The notes below the pieces were generated by a model. It was given only the letters and a program-made list of their open reading frames with translations. It searched no databases and was not told where the DNA came from. From Desarmillaria ectypa (taxonomy: Eukaryota > Basidiomycota > Agaricomycetes > Agaricales > Physalacriaceae), in contig JAUDYN010000002.1 of the NCBI GenBank assembly GCA_030407005.1, forward strand, positions 3,038,001 to 3,102,000: a DNA stretch of 64,000 nt. The letters are read 5' to 3'. Position numbers and translations under genes: made by a program. Positions 1 through 12,044 of the stretch are shown here, piece after piece (positions within the stretch are counted from its first letter, which is position 1; every line of letters begins with the position of its first letter).

Positions 1-321
1 TAGATATAAGTAGACTGTCTATAGCCAGCGTAGAACGCGAATGATAAATACGGAGGGACAAGCCAAACTTGGAAAAAGGGCAAACGTGTGATTTGCAGTG
101 CTGATAAATACCCGGTTTTGATGCTGAATATATATATATATGTATCTTTGCTTGTGACGACCAAGTACCTATCTTATAGCAAAAGGATACCGTCGCTCAC
201 GGTTGTCCTTTGCATCTTAGTAGCCCACCCTGAGTGAGCTGTCCATTTTATCGTAATATTGTCACCGCTTGCTCACCATTTCTGCCAAGATCGTGAATAC
301 CGTCAACCCCGATCGCCCCCT

Positions 322-666
322 ATGAGCACTCGCACAGGAGGCCGCCAGGCCATGTCCGAGCTCAAGCTCCGTCGGCTACTGGAGCACAATCAGCGGCTTA
401 GGGAGGACCTGGCCAGGCCCAGAGTGAGGGTCAGCGAGGCCAGTGCGAGGTACGTTCCTTTTCTCACCATACCATCTTGCTCTTACCGGCGCTCAGTCTC
501 ATACGGTACTGTAAAACAACAAAAGACCATCTCGTGCGTTTCATGTCGATTATCCTTGACTATTTCTCACTATAAACAGGTCCCGTCGGTGTGGGGTCCA
601 GTTGGACGGGCGGAGGATCCTTATGGACAACAAAGAACTGATTGCCAGTGCTGCTCTCTGCAGTAG
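322..666 (+). CDS. STE18: Heterotrimeric G-protein gamma subunit
   Basis: Exons 322-449, 497-533 and 580-666 join in frame to an 83-residue protein; the introns are 47 and 46 nt, both GT-AG. The N-terminal helix after [19 protein letters not shown] is the coiled-coil segment by which fungal gamma subunits pair with G-beta. The middle exon gives [12 protein letters not shown] and the last exon PSVWGP, both hallmarks of the family. The C-terminus is CCSLQ: CSLQ is a CAAX box ending in Q, which favours farnesylation, and the preceding Cys is a likely palmitoylation site, so the protein should sit on the plasma membrane in pheromone signalling. Reading straight through the first intron gives a plausible but wrong protein; the 37-nt middle exon restores the conserved core. 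The start is the ATG at 322; the open frame upstream has no other ATG. Confidence 0.93.
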   Translation: MSTRTGGRQAMSELKLRRLLEHNQRLREDLARPRVRVSEASARYVPFLTIPSCSYRRSVSYGTVKQQKTISCVSCRLSLTISHYKQVPSVWGPVGRAEDPYGQQRTDCQCCSLQ

Positions 667-2066
667 TTCTCCTCTTTTACTTACTTGGTTATCTGTTGTT
701 GTATGTACACCGACTGTCTACTATGTATTGTTATCATCCTTCCCTCTCATCGTATTCAGGCCCCGCCACCTCATTATTAATCCTGAATGTACCTTGATCT
801 GAATTCCGTGATAAGTAGTGTTGAGCAGGCGACTTGCTTGATTCGTCTGCCTCGCCCCTGCTAGGAACAGCACGAGTGAATTTGATCGAAGCTGTACCTT
901 GCCAATCATCGTCGAAGTATCCAACTAGAAAGAGCAGGTCGGATATTTGTCTGGGCCCCGGGGCGTTGCAGTTCTATCACCGCAAATAAAGCAAAATTAT
1001 TCATTCTTGGGTCTACTACTGACCAAGGGATCTAATTTCAGTAACCGGAGAACTCCAGCATTCCCCCCAGTCCTCCACGCCAGCATTCAACGTCAATCAA
1101 CGGATGGATCCAGTTACCGATTGAAACAGGTGATGCTGGCTACCGTTGCTCTTCAACGTCAGACATCAATCATATCTCGATAAGACACCGAGTATCGATA
1201 CCTTCTGGCCATTGAGTAACGGCAGCTTAGATTTCATAACACATGAATGTTCCAGGTACTCGTACGTTCCTCATGACTCTGTCGTCGCATCCATCATTTA
1301 CGACGGGTATTAATGCGGGTCTCGGGACTAAGCTATGATTCCAGAAATGTCCGCATTTCTACCGCTGCTTTGAAAGGTTTAACTTATACGTACAACATCT
1401 TTAACTCTATCAATTTGGGATGGTGAAATCCTGATTCAAAAAAGAATCAGCAATGACACGAAACGAGAGTCGCATTACTCATTTTACCTCCTCAATAATG
1501 CATCAGGAGTTACATTCACATCTAGTTCGTATAAGGTTCAAAAAAGTAACGTCGTGTAAAGTAATTTCACAACATAGAGAAATAGAGAAGCATTAACTAA
1601 CGGTGAGAGTGACAATTGCAGCCTGGCCCAGCAAGGTCAGTTTTCTATTCTTACAACCTTGTCAACATTCCGCTTCCCTATTATTTCGAATCACCCCTCC
1701 GGTATTATTCCAGACTGTACGAAAAACTTTGATAATCAGGTATAACAAAGTTCACTGTTCAAATTTTCAGGCAGAACGAGTGAGGAATTGAATAAAGTGC
1801 CATCGGCCTAGTCAACATCCTCATTTCACTCAATAGTAGAGGGAAAGTTGAATCTGATGAAATATCGTTCCAGAAAGCGGGAGAAGCAGCGTCACCACTG
1901 TTAGAGACACAAGGTACAAGAAGTCAATGACGATTCGATTACAACCTATAAGCAGATAGTTTCAGAAGCGTATCGGAGCCGCAGCAAAGAACGAAGAATA
2001 AACGCAGATTTCTTTAGAGGCAAACGAATAAGGCAATGTCACCAAGCGGGTCCAAGTCAGCACAAA
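667..2066. other. Intergenic stretch without a recognisable gene
   Basis: About 1.4 kb between the G-gamma stop and the 3' end of the coiled-coil gene. Only short overlapping frames are seen, with no family motif, no plausible exon chain, no tRNA and no long repeat. I see nothing that can be annotated here. Confidence 0.5.
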
Positions 2067-3134
2067 TCAAGTCAGCTTTGTCAAGAGGTCTTTTAGCGTC
2101 TGCTCCGGTCCGACGTCATCCTGGTTCAGTTTCTTGCTCTGTTTTTCGACCTCAGAAATAGCACGTTCCATTCTGACGGGAAGGTCTTTGAGCATGTCAA
2201 TCGTCGGGTCCACTGTAACGGCTTCAATCAGGGGTACACGCGAAGAGGCAAATTGAGGTACCAATGCCATTGAACTTGACTTCAAAATCGACCCAGAGCT
2301 GGTCCCTTCGAGCATACGCATCCTCAAGCTTGGCCATGATATCCGCGATGCGCACCTGGAAGACGTTGAAGACAAACGATTGAAACATAGAAACCCAACT
2401 CACCTGCGCAGCTTCATACTCTTCCTTCACCTCCTCCGCCTCCTTCAATGTCACCACTTCCATCTTCTTACATGCATCATGGAACTCCCACAGTCCTTTC
2501 CCGAAATCTTCGTCGACACTGGTGTTGAGAACGTGATGAGCTTCCTTGACGCGTCTCACAGCAGGAACAAGGGTCTGTGCAATGTCGTCAACGAGGGTCT
2601 TGGAGTAGTGTGTAAAGGAGTTTTGGAGCGAGTTGGTAAGCCTGAGAACGTCGTCGTCGTCTGGTTCGACACGGCTTGGGGCCATTGAGAACAAGAATGG
2701 CTGGGTGTATGCACGTCAATGCTCACCCATCATACGAGAGATCGGCTATGAGCGTCTGCTCGTCCTCCCAAGGAAACGACACGTCGTCGTCGTCGTCTTC
2801 CTCCCTCTCTCCTGGCACGCGAAAAGTGTCTTCAAAGTCGAACAATACCTCTTGTCTCTGCTGGTCAGGAGCGCTCTCATAGATAGGATCAAGAAGAGGT
2901 GGTCGCTGGTGCCAGTTGCTCGATACTCGATGAGCGTGAGATTCTGGTGGGGTACTTCGTCGAGGTCCAGACGTGTTGCGGTTGTACTGCAGTGGGGATC
3001 GTTTGTAGGGTTTAATGGCTGGAAGAGAAGTGACAGTGACATAGTGTAAAGTAATATAACGAGAACCTACGCGAGTACGGGATCTTGTATAGAGTTTTAC
3101 GAGTGGTCGAGGGTGCAGGGCGATAGGGAGCCAT
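2067..3134 (-). CDS. Conserved-looking alpha-helical coiled-coil protein, function unknown
   Basis: Five exons on the minus strand (3134-3071, 3018-2727, 2674-2404, 2355-2262, 2212-2067) sum to 867 nt and 288 residues; the introns are 52, 52, 48 and 49 nt. Residues 1-95 are basic, proline- and arginine-rich and probably disordered. An acidic stretch follows (five Asp in a row, then VEPDDDD). Residues from about 125 to the end are predicted to be almost wholly helical with heptad-like spacing (segments such as LVPAVRRVKEAHHVL and ISEVEKQSKKLNQDD). I do not recognise the family. The pattern would fit a structural or kinetochore/vesicle-tether subunit, but that is only a guess. Two in-frame-looking introns would be missed by simple ORF calling. 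It is divergent from the gene starting at 3355. Confidence 0.72.
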
Positions 3135-3354
3135 GATGACGGTCGAAAGCAAGGAGCGGAATATTCGGCCCGAAATGATAGACACTCGACTTCAAAAACA
3201 TCTCTGTCTTGCTCCACGCACAACAGGACACACTCACTCGACGCTGTACCCTGATTCACAGTCAATTACTCCTGGTATATATACTGCTATCCTCGACCCG
3301 AGCTTCGTTTGATACATTCATTACCTAGTACACTCCAACGGATACTACCAAAAG

Positions 3355-4263
3355 ATGTACACCGATGAAAAAACCATAGGAGTCAACGCCGAGGTCGAAG
3401 CACTGTCTAGGAATACAGAGGACGGTTTCGACTCGGGTCTATGGGAAATCTCCACTCTCGAGCCAGAGATGAAGGACGAAGTCAAGCAGCTCTCGTCTGC
3501 GTTTCAGCAGACCATTGAGCGCTATCAAGATGTAGAGGGAGAAAGCTCCTGGAAGGCTGCCCAACCCATCTGATAGTCTGTGTTCGAAGCTGGGAGCGAC
3601 AGACGTAAAGGCAGATACCAGATTTCTTACTACCTTGCGACGGGATATGTACACATATATCGAGACCCCTCTCCTGTTCACCAGTTCATGGCTGGCAGGC
3701 TCATGATGATGATTCTGAGCAGTCCGAGATCAAATTTCGTTGATGTTATGGCGAAGTACTTTGATGGGGATAAGGACGAGGCAGAGAATGTCTTTGGGTC
3801 CGTCATCTCAACAGTGTGTGTGTTTTTAATTTGACTTCTAGTCGCTTATTTCATTCTTTGTAGGGTGCATAGGACAGCTCGGAATACAGCTCAAGTTTCG
3901 GAATCAAGTACTCCTTCGGATTCGTACTTGCCTGGCATCATCATCGAGGTCGCCTACCGGAACGAAACTTGGCCCGCACTACTCGAGGAGGTAGAAGCAT
4001 GGAGCCCATCAGCCCCCAAGCACCAGGCAGATCTCGCTGTGGCCATAGCCATCAGACCCAATACTCAGAACCCCTCTGACCCTTTCGCAGCCCTCGTTGC
4101 ATCTCACGACGATGGACCTCCAATCATAGTCCCTTCTGAATCAGGATCGCCTGTAGTACCAGCCTATGTCTCGGGGCAGCCTGGATCCCATAATGTCGCT
4201 CTATTCACACCTGACGCTCTCCCTAGTTTTCCAGATCAGTCTCTCGACTTCTCAGATCAGTGA
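3355..4263 (+). CDS. Agaricomycete orphan, possible PD-(D/E)XK-like fold
   Basis: Exons 3355-3531, 3577-3815 and 3864-4263 sum to 816 nt and 271 residues, in frame; the introns are 45 and 48 nt. The first intron removes a tandem stop pair at about 3571. The centre (about residues 60-140) alternates strands and helices, and GIIIEVAYRNETWPALL followed by LAVAIAIRPN resembles the strand-helix-strand core of Uma2/restriction-endonuclease-like proteins that are common orphans in mushroom genomes. The catalytic lysine cannot be placed with certainty, so the fold assignment is tentative. The C-terminal 70 residues are low-complexity, rich in Pro, Ser and Asp. A TATA-like element (tatatata-type) lies at about 3276, 80 bp upstream. 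Confidence 0.66.
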
Positions 4264-4559
4264 AATAAGTCTCTTTCTCCCGCTTGGAAAGGTCTTCCAG
4301 CATCTTGATTTCGATAGAATTGAGCGGGCCATAATATCGGTATCTCATCGGGCGACAGGAGAGGCTTGATTGCGCTTCCTGATAGACTTGATCTAGGAAA
4401 GTTGAGGTTTGAACTTCATTCGTTAGCTGAGGCGTAGGTAGTACAACAATGTATAGATAAATAGCAGAGAAGTTACAGCAATAGTCCCGCGAAGGAAAGA
4501 AAGCTAGATACAAAGGATCTTCTACTGCATGTGTATTGTGGTGGAGGCTCGTAGACACC

Positions 4560-7180
4560 CCTCGCCCGTATCTCATCCACCTCTCCGTAGATTATCCCGA
4601 AGCTGGATCGTAGTATTGTTATTATCCGAGTCGGATCCCCCGCTCCGGTTCGTACCTGACGATCTAGAAGCTGTCGTAGATGTTGCGGCAGTTGGTCCAG
4701 AATTCGGACTTGACACGATAATTGGTTGCCCTCTCTTGCCCGATCGCTGCCCAGCTTGAGAATAGGATTCTATAAAAGCATACTGCTGTCCTGGACGTGA
4801 TGACTGTAAAGACATTGGAGTCAACAAGTGCCGTTGTTAGATCCGCAAAAAGATTATATACAAGAGACCAGGATGACGGATCGGCTGTCGTTCCGTAAGT
4901 AGAGAGGAGGTGGCCTGTTGAGCCAGCCCAGATCGGCCATTGCTTAACGTACGATTCGGCTGTGGACTACTATGAATCAGCACGAGACAGACAAAATTAT
5001 AGCCACTTGGCGCACCGAGTATGTTTCAGCATCTTGACTCTTTCCTAGCGCTTGAATGATCTCTGACATAGCCTTGACAACCAGGTGAAGGTGGAGTGTA
5101 ACGTACATATCGTAATATTAAAGAACCTGGCATGAGCCCAGCCTATGATGGGCATGTTTCCAACTTGGAGACGTGGGCTCTCCCTCTATTGCCCTGAATA
5201 TTGATGGATCATCATTTCCCTCGGCATTTGGATACGACGAGCCTTTGAGACGGATACCAGAACGCAAGCCATGCCTGTAGAAAGGAACAAACTGAGATTT
5301 GGGGCTGCATAGGTTTTAGTATATTGCGAAGACTGTTGATATCATGGCAGCAGTTCAAGAAGATATCCGGCCTATATTGTATTAAAATAGAGATAGGCTG
5401 GGAAGGTTGCATAAAGTATTTCGATGGGGTTGATGCTGCTAGAGAGCATATGTAAACCTATTGACAAGATACGAGGGACTCCGAATACTCACCCCGAATT
5501 ACCCACGTCCTTCATGAAAGTCATAACATCCAACATATTCCATTGTCCCTCGCTGTCTTTGAACACTGTGATATCTGCGGTCAAGGCTTGACGGGCAGCG
5601 AGTGCAACAAGATCCGCGTAATTATCAGAGATCTGGCGCGCGCCGGACATGACCTTATTATCGAGGTCAATAGCTCTTTGCTTAGTGTTGGAAAAATCGA
5701 TCTAAGTAGTGGGTGAGTCTGTAAAATCTATATCAGAAGAAAAGTACATACCGCGTCGCTGGCCGTATTGTATGTAGTCCACAAATATGAACTGCAACCG
5801 TTATTTGCACTCGTCGAATAGAGACGAATTACTGGGTCACGGACAACCCCTATTGCCCAGACAACTGACGAATTTGTGCTAGTAATTTTATTAAGATTAA
5901 CGGCATGAACAAGCACAGCGAAGTTGCTGATGAAAGATATCAATGGACATATACGTGTAGGAAACGTAGTAGCTTACTCTATAATTTCACGGAAATTGTT
6001 GTCTTCGGTGTCGAACAATGTACCATTTGTTGTAAAATCACCACGAATAACACTGAAACTTCTGGTCTCATACGTTGCGTCGTTGCTCTGCAAAAATCTG
6101 CCAAAAGTCTTTGGCTAGAAGATTACACAAATAGGCATACTATAGGAAACGCATAGTATACCGTCGCGTTTTCAGCTAAATTATTGAGCTCTTGCATAGA
6201 TAAAGGCGTCTGTCGGGCAGCTTTATGGATTATCGAGAAACCGGATCTAGCGACCCTCCACTCTACCAAAGAATTGGAATCGCTAAAGATCCATTCTGCA
6301 TAGCGTAGGGTAAGCGAAGATAGTAGTCTCATGAATGCAGTATATACGCACCAGCGGTAATACCTGAATAGAGCTGTATTGAATGCTCTTGTCCATCGTT
6401 CGGCTCTACATCGATATAAACGTATGTTGGGATTTGAGAGTTGAGCCGAGATAATGGCAATCCGGCATCATGCCGAACTTGCTGATTAAGAAAGAAATAT
6501 TAGGAAACTTGTAGAACATTCTAGTAAATTAGCATTTAGTATATAAGTAGGTACAGTAGTGTACATATGCATGCGTTTGCAGAGCTCAGCCAAGTGCAAT
6601 ACTATTGGCCTGACACCGCGCATGTACTAACTGGGAACGAACTGATCTATTCATCCCCCGTTTTTCACAACAACGTAGGAAAAGGGCAATGACTGAAGAA
6701 CCAAATTTGACGGCTATATCTATACGTCAGTAAAAACAAAGGATGTATCTGCCGCAAGGTGCTCACCTCTATTGGACTCAAAAATGTCACAGTCACAGTC
6801 ACATTCGTTGTGTTGTAGAGAAAATGGTGCGAGTAGAAGTAACCTCGAAACTAGTCAAGCTCGTAGTAGTTCCACTATAGTTTCGCCACGATTCGAAGGT
6901 CGAGTCGTCAATGCGAATCCATCCACTCTAGACTAAAACCTAGAAAGGATCAGACAATATGGAGGAAAATAGCAAATGACAGCGTACTCTATCATTCAAA
7001 TACTGGGGTCACTGGTTATTAGTATTGTGACCGGCGCCGGCGTCGAAGTCACATTGGAAGAATTGGAGCGAATAGCCAAAGGAAGGGCAGCCGGGTAAAA
7101 GGCAGGGCGGACAAGAGTCGGACAGGCGAAGCAAACAACGAAAAAAAGGAGTGGATAGCAGCATAATAAGTATACTCTAG
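4560..7180 (-). pseudogene. Glutaminase A (GtaA-type) pseudogene
   Basis: Minus-strand exons reproduce the fungal secreted glutaminase A plan in order. They comprise a hydrophobic leader at about 7170-7130; VRPAFYPAALPLAIRS; WIRIDDSTFE (about 6920); PSNLVLQSLPFSYVVV (about 6700); IPTYVYIDVE (about 6430); AEWIFSDSNS (about 6300); VVWAIGVVRDPV (about 5850); ARQISDNYADLVALAARQ (about 5620); INPIEILYATFPAYLYFN (about 5400); VKAMSEIIQAL (about 5070); and WSLVYNLFADLTTALV (about 4850). It is broken. In-frame stops occur at 5372-5374 and 5342-5344 inside the conserved GYLLE region, a one-base shift lies before the NVTVTVTFLSP strand (about 6800-6830), a further stop lies near 4670, and no start ATG precedes the leader. 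Many splice sites are still intact, so decay is recent. Without these lesions it would hydrolyse extracellular L-glutamine. Confidence 0.8.
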
Positions 7181-8411
7181 GAGAAAAAAGAGAGACTGAA
7201 TGTTAGAGTTGGTCCCGACATGAGCAGGCTTTTCACCGCGAAAAAGCTTACCATTGTGGTTTGGGGGCTCTTACCCTGTGGAGAATGTTGAAAAGGTTGA
7301 AACAAAAGCATCGAAAGCCTGAGTTTTCAAAGTTCTGGGCATCAGCACCATCGAAATGATAAATATGGCAGTGCTGCTGGCGATTCTATTTTACTTACAT
7401 ATGAGTCCGCCATCGAACCCGAGCTAGATTGAACCGTGTCTACATTTATCCAGCAGTTGATTAATACCAGTACTTACTGCATCTTCCGCTGGATGTTACA
7501 GCCCTCGTACAGGTCCCTATTGTCGTTTCCGCTTACATCTGACTTATACATCTGTGCTACCTTGAATCAATGATGGATCAGGACATACTGTGTTACTTTG
7601 GGCCTTTATATCTAGTGTGTCAGGAAACAATCCCACCAATGCGCTAGTATATTCATGTAAGATACACAAGTTGTCAAGGATAGTGCTGCCGTCAGCGAGC
7701 CTTGCCGCAATCCAAGTATCTATAGCCCGGGGGAACCCAACACGTTGATACAGTAGGCCTGCCTTTCCACTTCTTGGTGAAAGGGTTAGTGGAGGAAAAG
7801 ACAGCTGTAGATACAAGCTCCGAGGATGAATAGCAGGCAATAAAGAATCTATGAATCAGATGAGGGCATGTTGTCTGGACTCTGGCAGGCAGGAAGATGG
7901 AAAGATAAAGAGCTTACTATAGAAGTTCCATCAACAAAATATCGTGGTCTACAGACATGCCCACCATGAAAATACTTACCTGGAACAACTGACGTGCTAA
8001 TCAAGGGGCCCGAGATTGTTAATAAAAATTACATCTAGACTTTTCTTTTTAATCCCATGATCCAGCCGACCTCCGACCTCCATGGGAGTAGCATACCCAA
8101 TCAGCGAACAACATAACGTATTGGTAAGCACACCATCACCGGCAAGGAAATGCTACCGGTATAGCTGCTCTGTCCGATCACGTATACCCCTCCTTGATTC
8201 TTCTCATGGCTCACAAAATGGTAAAGACATTCGAGGGCTTGTGGGTCAAGGTCAGAAGCACTATTAAGCCTACTTTAATAAATTTACACCTATTATATCA
8301 CAGAGCTTAGCCTCAAAAGTGGGGGGAAAAAATGCATGGAGAATATTTTAGTTCACTGTCGAGCCGACCAACCGGGTGCTCAGGCTTGACGAAAGGGTAC
8401 CCTCTTGTTAA
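7181..8411. other. Unassigned exon-like fragments
   Basis: The minus strand at 7544-7840 keeps a 98-codon open frame, and short pieces at 7270-7500 (for example GCNIQRKMQ, and HCHIYHFDGADAQNF) are joined by plausible GT-AG introns. They do not match the glutaminase next door and I cannot name a family. The stretch 7841-8411 shows nothing. Confidence 0.35.
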
Positions 8412-9327
8412 GTGAGTGGAGCGACAACATTCGAGAAAACGAAGGATTCGAAAAAGGTACATGTAACGACCAGTCACACGGTTCGCTGGGAAGATCAGCA
8501 GTCTCTCGTAGACAGGCAACGATATAGACCTATTGATGGGAGGGACGGTCTATACAGGATATCAGCCAGACATACGTTCGCCGAGCAGCCTACTTACACT
8601 GCTTTTCTCGGCGCGCCGATGCTACGTTCAATCACGTTTGACGTCAACTATTGGGATGAGGAAGAGGACGATGTGCTCCTGCAGTGGAGCAAGATTACGT
8701 CCATCGACACGGATTGTACAGGCGTGTTGTACTATGTACTAGGCCTTCCATATTCGACATTGAAGAGCTGAGATCCCCTGATTACGTTCCTCACGCCGGG
8801 CGTCAGCTTACCATACAGCGTTCCGTCGCATCCGCCACCAATCCCGGGCCTATATACATACATCACTCCCCTCGCCATTGACACGTGGAATACCGGCAGA
8901 TGGGAAAGACTGGCTCTTTGGGATGACCTTTCTGCTCCTCATTGAGCTAAATGTCCTTTTCGAGTTCACCAGAGATCCACCGTGCATTGACCGTATCGTC
9001 GATGTTGTACGGATTTTAGCAGGGATCCAGCGTCTCTACCTCATTATGCAGGCACGAGACGCAACATGTACGGGCAATAACATCCTGCGTATCATCTGAA
9101 CTGCCAATACACCCAGTCTTACGAAGCTGGAAGTCGTGGAGTTCTTGTCTAATTACTACCGCTATTCAGGTCCTAGCCCAAGACTCATAATGGATACATT
9201 GCTTGAGGAAATGAAGTTAGAAGAGTTCCTTCCGGGACTGACATTTCTTCGTTTCATCTGGACTTTCCACTGGGGTGATCACGATGAATATGACCCTGAC
9301 TTCGCGGAGGATCGTAATGACAAATAA
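8412..9327 (+). pseudogene. F-box/LRR protein relic
   Basis: Plus-strand fragments in shifting frames spell parts typical of the mushroom F-box/LRR family. At about 8610-8770 a leucine-repeat stretch begins APMLRSITFDV and ends at a stop at 8769-8771. At about 8850-8950 there is ITPLAIDTWNTGRWERLALWDD in another frame. At about 8990-9090 there is VDVVRILAGIQRLYLIMQ, and at 9136-9327 a final repeat. At least four stops or frame changes separate them, with no splice sites that remove them, and no F-box is left. I read it as a dead copy. Confidence 0.6.
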
Positions 9328-9531
9328 GAAATATCAGAAAATATTGAGGACGATGGATATTCAGGTCTATCTTGAGTAATAAACATCGGTTCTTTTATGG
9401 ATTCACTTACCCCACTTCATGTTCCTTACAGCAGATCGTCGAATTTCATACAAACAAACAAACTTACCATAGAAGTGATACGCAGTGTCGTATATATGTG
9501 TACCAAGATAAAAAACTGTGTACATTCCTGT

Positions 9532-11881
9532 TCATGCCTCCTTCGATATTCTCTGAATTTCCTGCAGCCCTTCATCATGATTCCAAAATACCTCATTAGC
9601 ATCAGCATCATCGCCCTTCACCTCTCCCACATTGTCTTCCCCCTTCTCCGCTGTACCCCGCAAAAACGACTCTTTGATTTCCCTTTCCTCTCTCCCCCTC
9701 TCTTTTACCTCCTCACTGGCCTTCCACACTATTCTCTCAACCACGTGTCGAACGACGACACGCAGAAGCATATATCCGTGGGAGGCAGCAAATGCAATCA
9801 ACAATGCAGTTTTCAGCAGATCCATCGTCGCGGCCTGCCCCTCGATCCCGGCAACACCAGCAGAGAAGAGCTCTTGACTGACCTTTTCGATTGAGGAGGG
9901 CGTGGTATTACAATAGTCCTGAGACCTGGGACAGAACAGATATACGAGTGATGCATTGGTCAATGACGCCAGCCAGGCGAGGAAAGTGAGCGCGTCCAGC
10001 CAGGGTCCGATCGTGTCAACCCTCATCGGAATGGGCCTGCGGACGTGAGTGATGATTTTGAAAGCATCCGATCGAAGCTCGAAAAAGTTGTTGACCAGCG
10101 CCATCACTAGAATGAAGAGTTAGCATCATATCCTTTGTCAGAGTTTTACAGCTTACAGGGGGCCAAGGGCCATATCGTCGACCATAATGCGACGTAGCCA
10201 AATTGAATCACCATTTCATTATAATCCCCGAAGATGTCGTATTCGGGTAAAGCGACTTCGCTGCGGACTCTTTCCAGAAATTCTCTCTCTTCCTCACCCC
10301 CCTTTTCCTTCTCGTCTTCAAATACCACTTTCTTTTTGCCCTTTGGAGACGACGCTCCCGAATTGGTTTTTTTCCCGTTCCTGTATTTTTCCACAGCGCG
10401 CAGAAGAAATGGCAACCCAATTTCCGTGAACGTATTTACAACCTGGTTGGTCACTGTATACGCGAACATCTGATCACGGAGGCGTCCTGGGTTGAGTTTG
10501 CGACCAGCTGTGGTAGCATCGACCTCCCAAATGCCTGCGGTCGGTTTGTCGGGTGAATCCTCGGAGGTGCCATTGGCGTAGAAGATCGACGACTGTACAA
10601 CGCGCATGACGCCTTCACCAAACGGCACGTAAACGAACGCGCTCAAGGCGAGACCAAGATATGCGACAAGGGCAGTTAAAACAAAGGTTTTTAGACTAAG
10701 TGAAGAGATATAGGAAGACTGATGTGCATGGTTTTCCCATGCTGTGAACTTTGAGGCTATGACTTGGTAGACATCCAGTAAACGTGGGACTAGAATTGCA
10801 AATAAAATGGTAGGGCTGAGACTCTAAGGGATGCCCGTCAATGAGGTCACCAACATATACATCCAACTCACAATGTACTTGTGTCCTGGACCTGTATACA
10901 ATTGCGTGACAAAGGCTTCAAACACGAATATCGCAGTCAAGAGAGCAACAAGAACGCCAGCGAATAGTAAGACTACAGGAAGGCTTGCAAGCATTCGAAG
11001 TTCTCGCTTCCACCAAGAGAAATTGGGATTGTACTGGGCACGCCGTTTTTCTACACGGAAGGAACCTCGCGTTCCGAAGCGGAGGGAGACAATGCGCTCC
11101 TGGACACGCCACCATTCAACGAACGTGACTGACCAAAGAAGGAGCAAGGAAGAATACACAGGTGAATAAGGCGAGCCAAAGAAGTAGAAGGCAGCGCCAA
11201 GGATAGCCGGAATTATGAGGGCGCGAGTGTATGAGTGGAGGAAAGAAAAGTAGAGAGCCACAGAGTCGCCAAACTAAAACAGGTCAGCTGAGCTGACTTG
11301 CTAGTAATGAAGACGTACTTGGTCCCGTATTCTATCGTCTGAGACTGAAGCAATCTTTCGGCTCTTCCACGTATGTTTCCATTGCTCGTTGAAGTTTCGG
11401 TCATGCAAGCACATAACAGACTCTACGAGATCCCATTGGGAGGTTCCCGGTGTGATTCCCAAACCGCCGTCAGCGGGCATCGATGTTATGTATGAATGCA
11501 CTAGGCGAAGGCGGTCTGAAATACTCAGCGGCGGTAAATGAGTGCCAGATTTGATGGGCGTCGTCGGAAGGCCGGAGAGAAAATCCGAATGCCTGGCAGT
11601 CGATGAGCACCATGTCGAATGGCCACGAAAAGTGAATGAACATACCGCTCTCTCTTGACTAAATTCTTGACCAAGCCATCAGGACAGTATACAAAGATAA
11701 GCAGATGTCCAAGAGCCTCTCCCCTCCTGGCTACTGCTCGAAGGCCACCGTATCTCAATGTCTCAAGGAGGCGGGCATACTGTTGCTCTGCTTTCTGAGC
11801 GTCGTCGCGAATTTGCTGCTTCGACAGGGCGATTTTCTGGGACGCCCTGAATGTGACGACGAGGTCCACTTGAGGCGGCAT
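9532..11881 (-). CDS. IST2: Anoctamin/TMEM16 family protein (Ist2-like)
   Basis: Five exons (11881-11646, 11592-11319, 11273-10872, 10823-10157, 10106-9532) give 717 residues with exact phase; the introns are 45-53 nt. The N-terminal domain is cytosolic (VDLVVTFRASQKIALSKQQ). About eight hydrophobic segments follow, including AFYFFGSPYSPVYSSLLLLW, VVLLFAGVLVALLTAIFVF and FVLTALVAYLGLALSAFVYVP. The conserved anoctamin strip PEYDIFGDYNEMVIQFGYVALWS is complete and is followed by the last transmembrane pair and a charged tail. Fungal members tether cortical ER to the plasma membrane or scramble lipids; the short tail here lacks the long basic extension of yeast Ist2. Its start lies 163 bp from that of the eIF2B beta gene, transcribed the other way. 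Confidence 0.92.
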
Positions 11882-12044
11882 TGACAAGGATGATGATGGC
11901 TTGGTACAGGGAGGTTGAGCTGCCTCCCTGACGCGTGTCTAAGTGATGATGGGTATATGATGTCGTCGGTGCCTCAATTGGGCCCATACCTAACGGGGAT
12001 AGCCGAAAACTGACTCGTCCTCAACGTTCTGCACGTCCTCCACG

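Noticed and set aside
126..150. TA-rich run as a microsatellite or TATA promoter
   Set aside because: It is short (about 20 bp) and roughly 180 bp upstream of the G-gamma start, so a core-promoter role is possible but cannot be shown from sequence.
259..666. Single uninterrupted 135-codon frame over the G-gamma locus
   Set aside because: It starts at a non-ATG codon and reads through two introns that happen to keep the frame open. The spliced three-exon model restores the conserved family core and CAAX box.
2224..2694. 156-codon minus-strand frame taken as a whole gene
   Set aside because: It includes a 48-nt intron that is in frame by chance and lacks the upstream exons encoding the N-terminal half.
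9397..9894. Plus-strand 165-codon frame over the 3' end of the anoctamin gene
   Set aside because: Antisense to the last exon of the anoctamin, with no motif.
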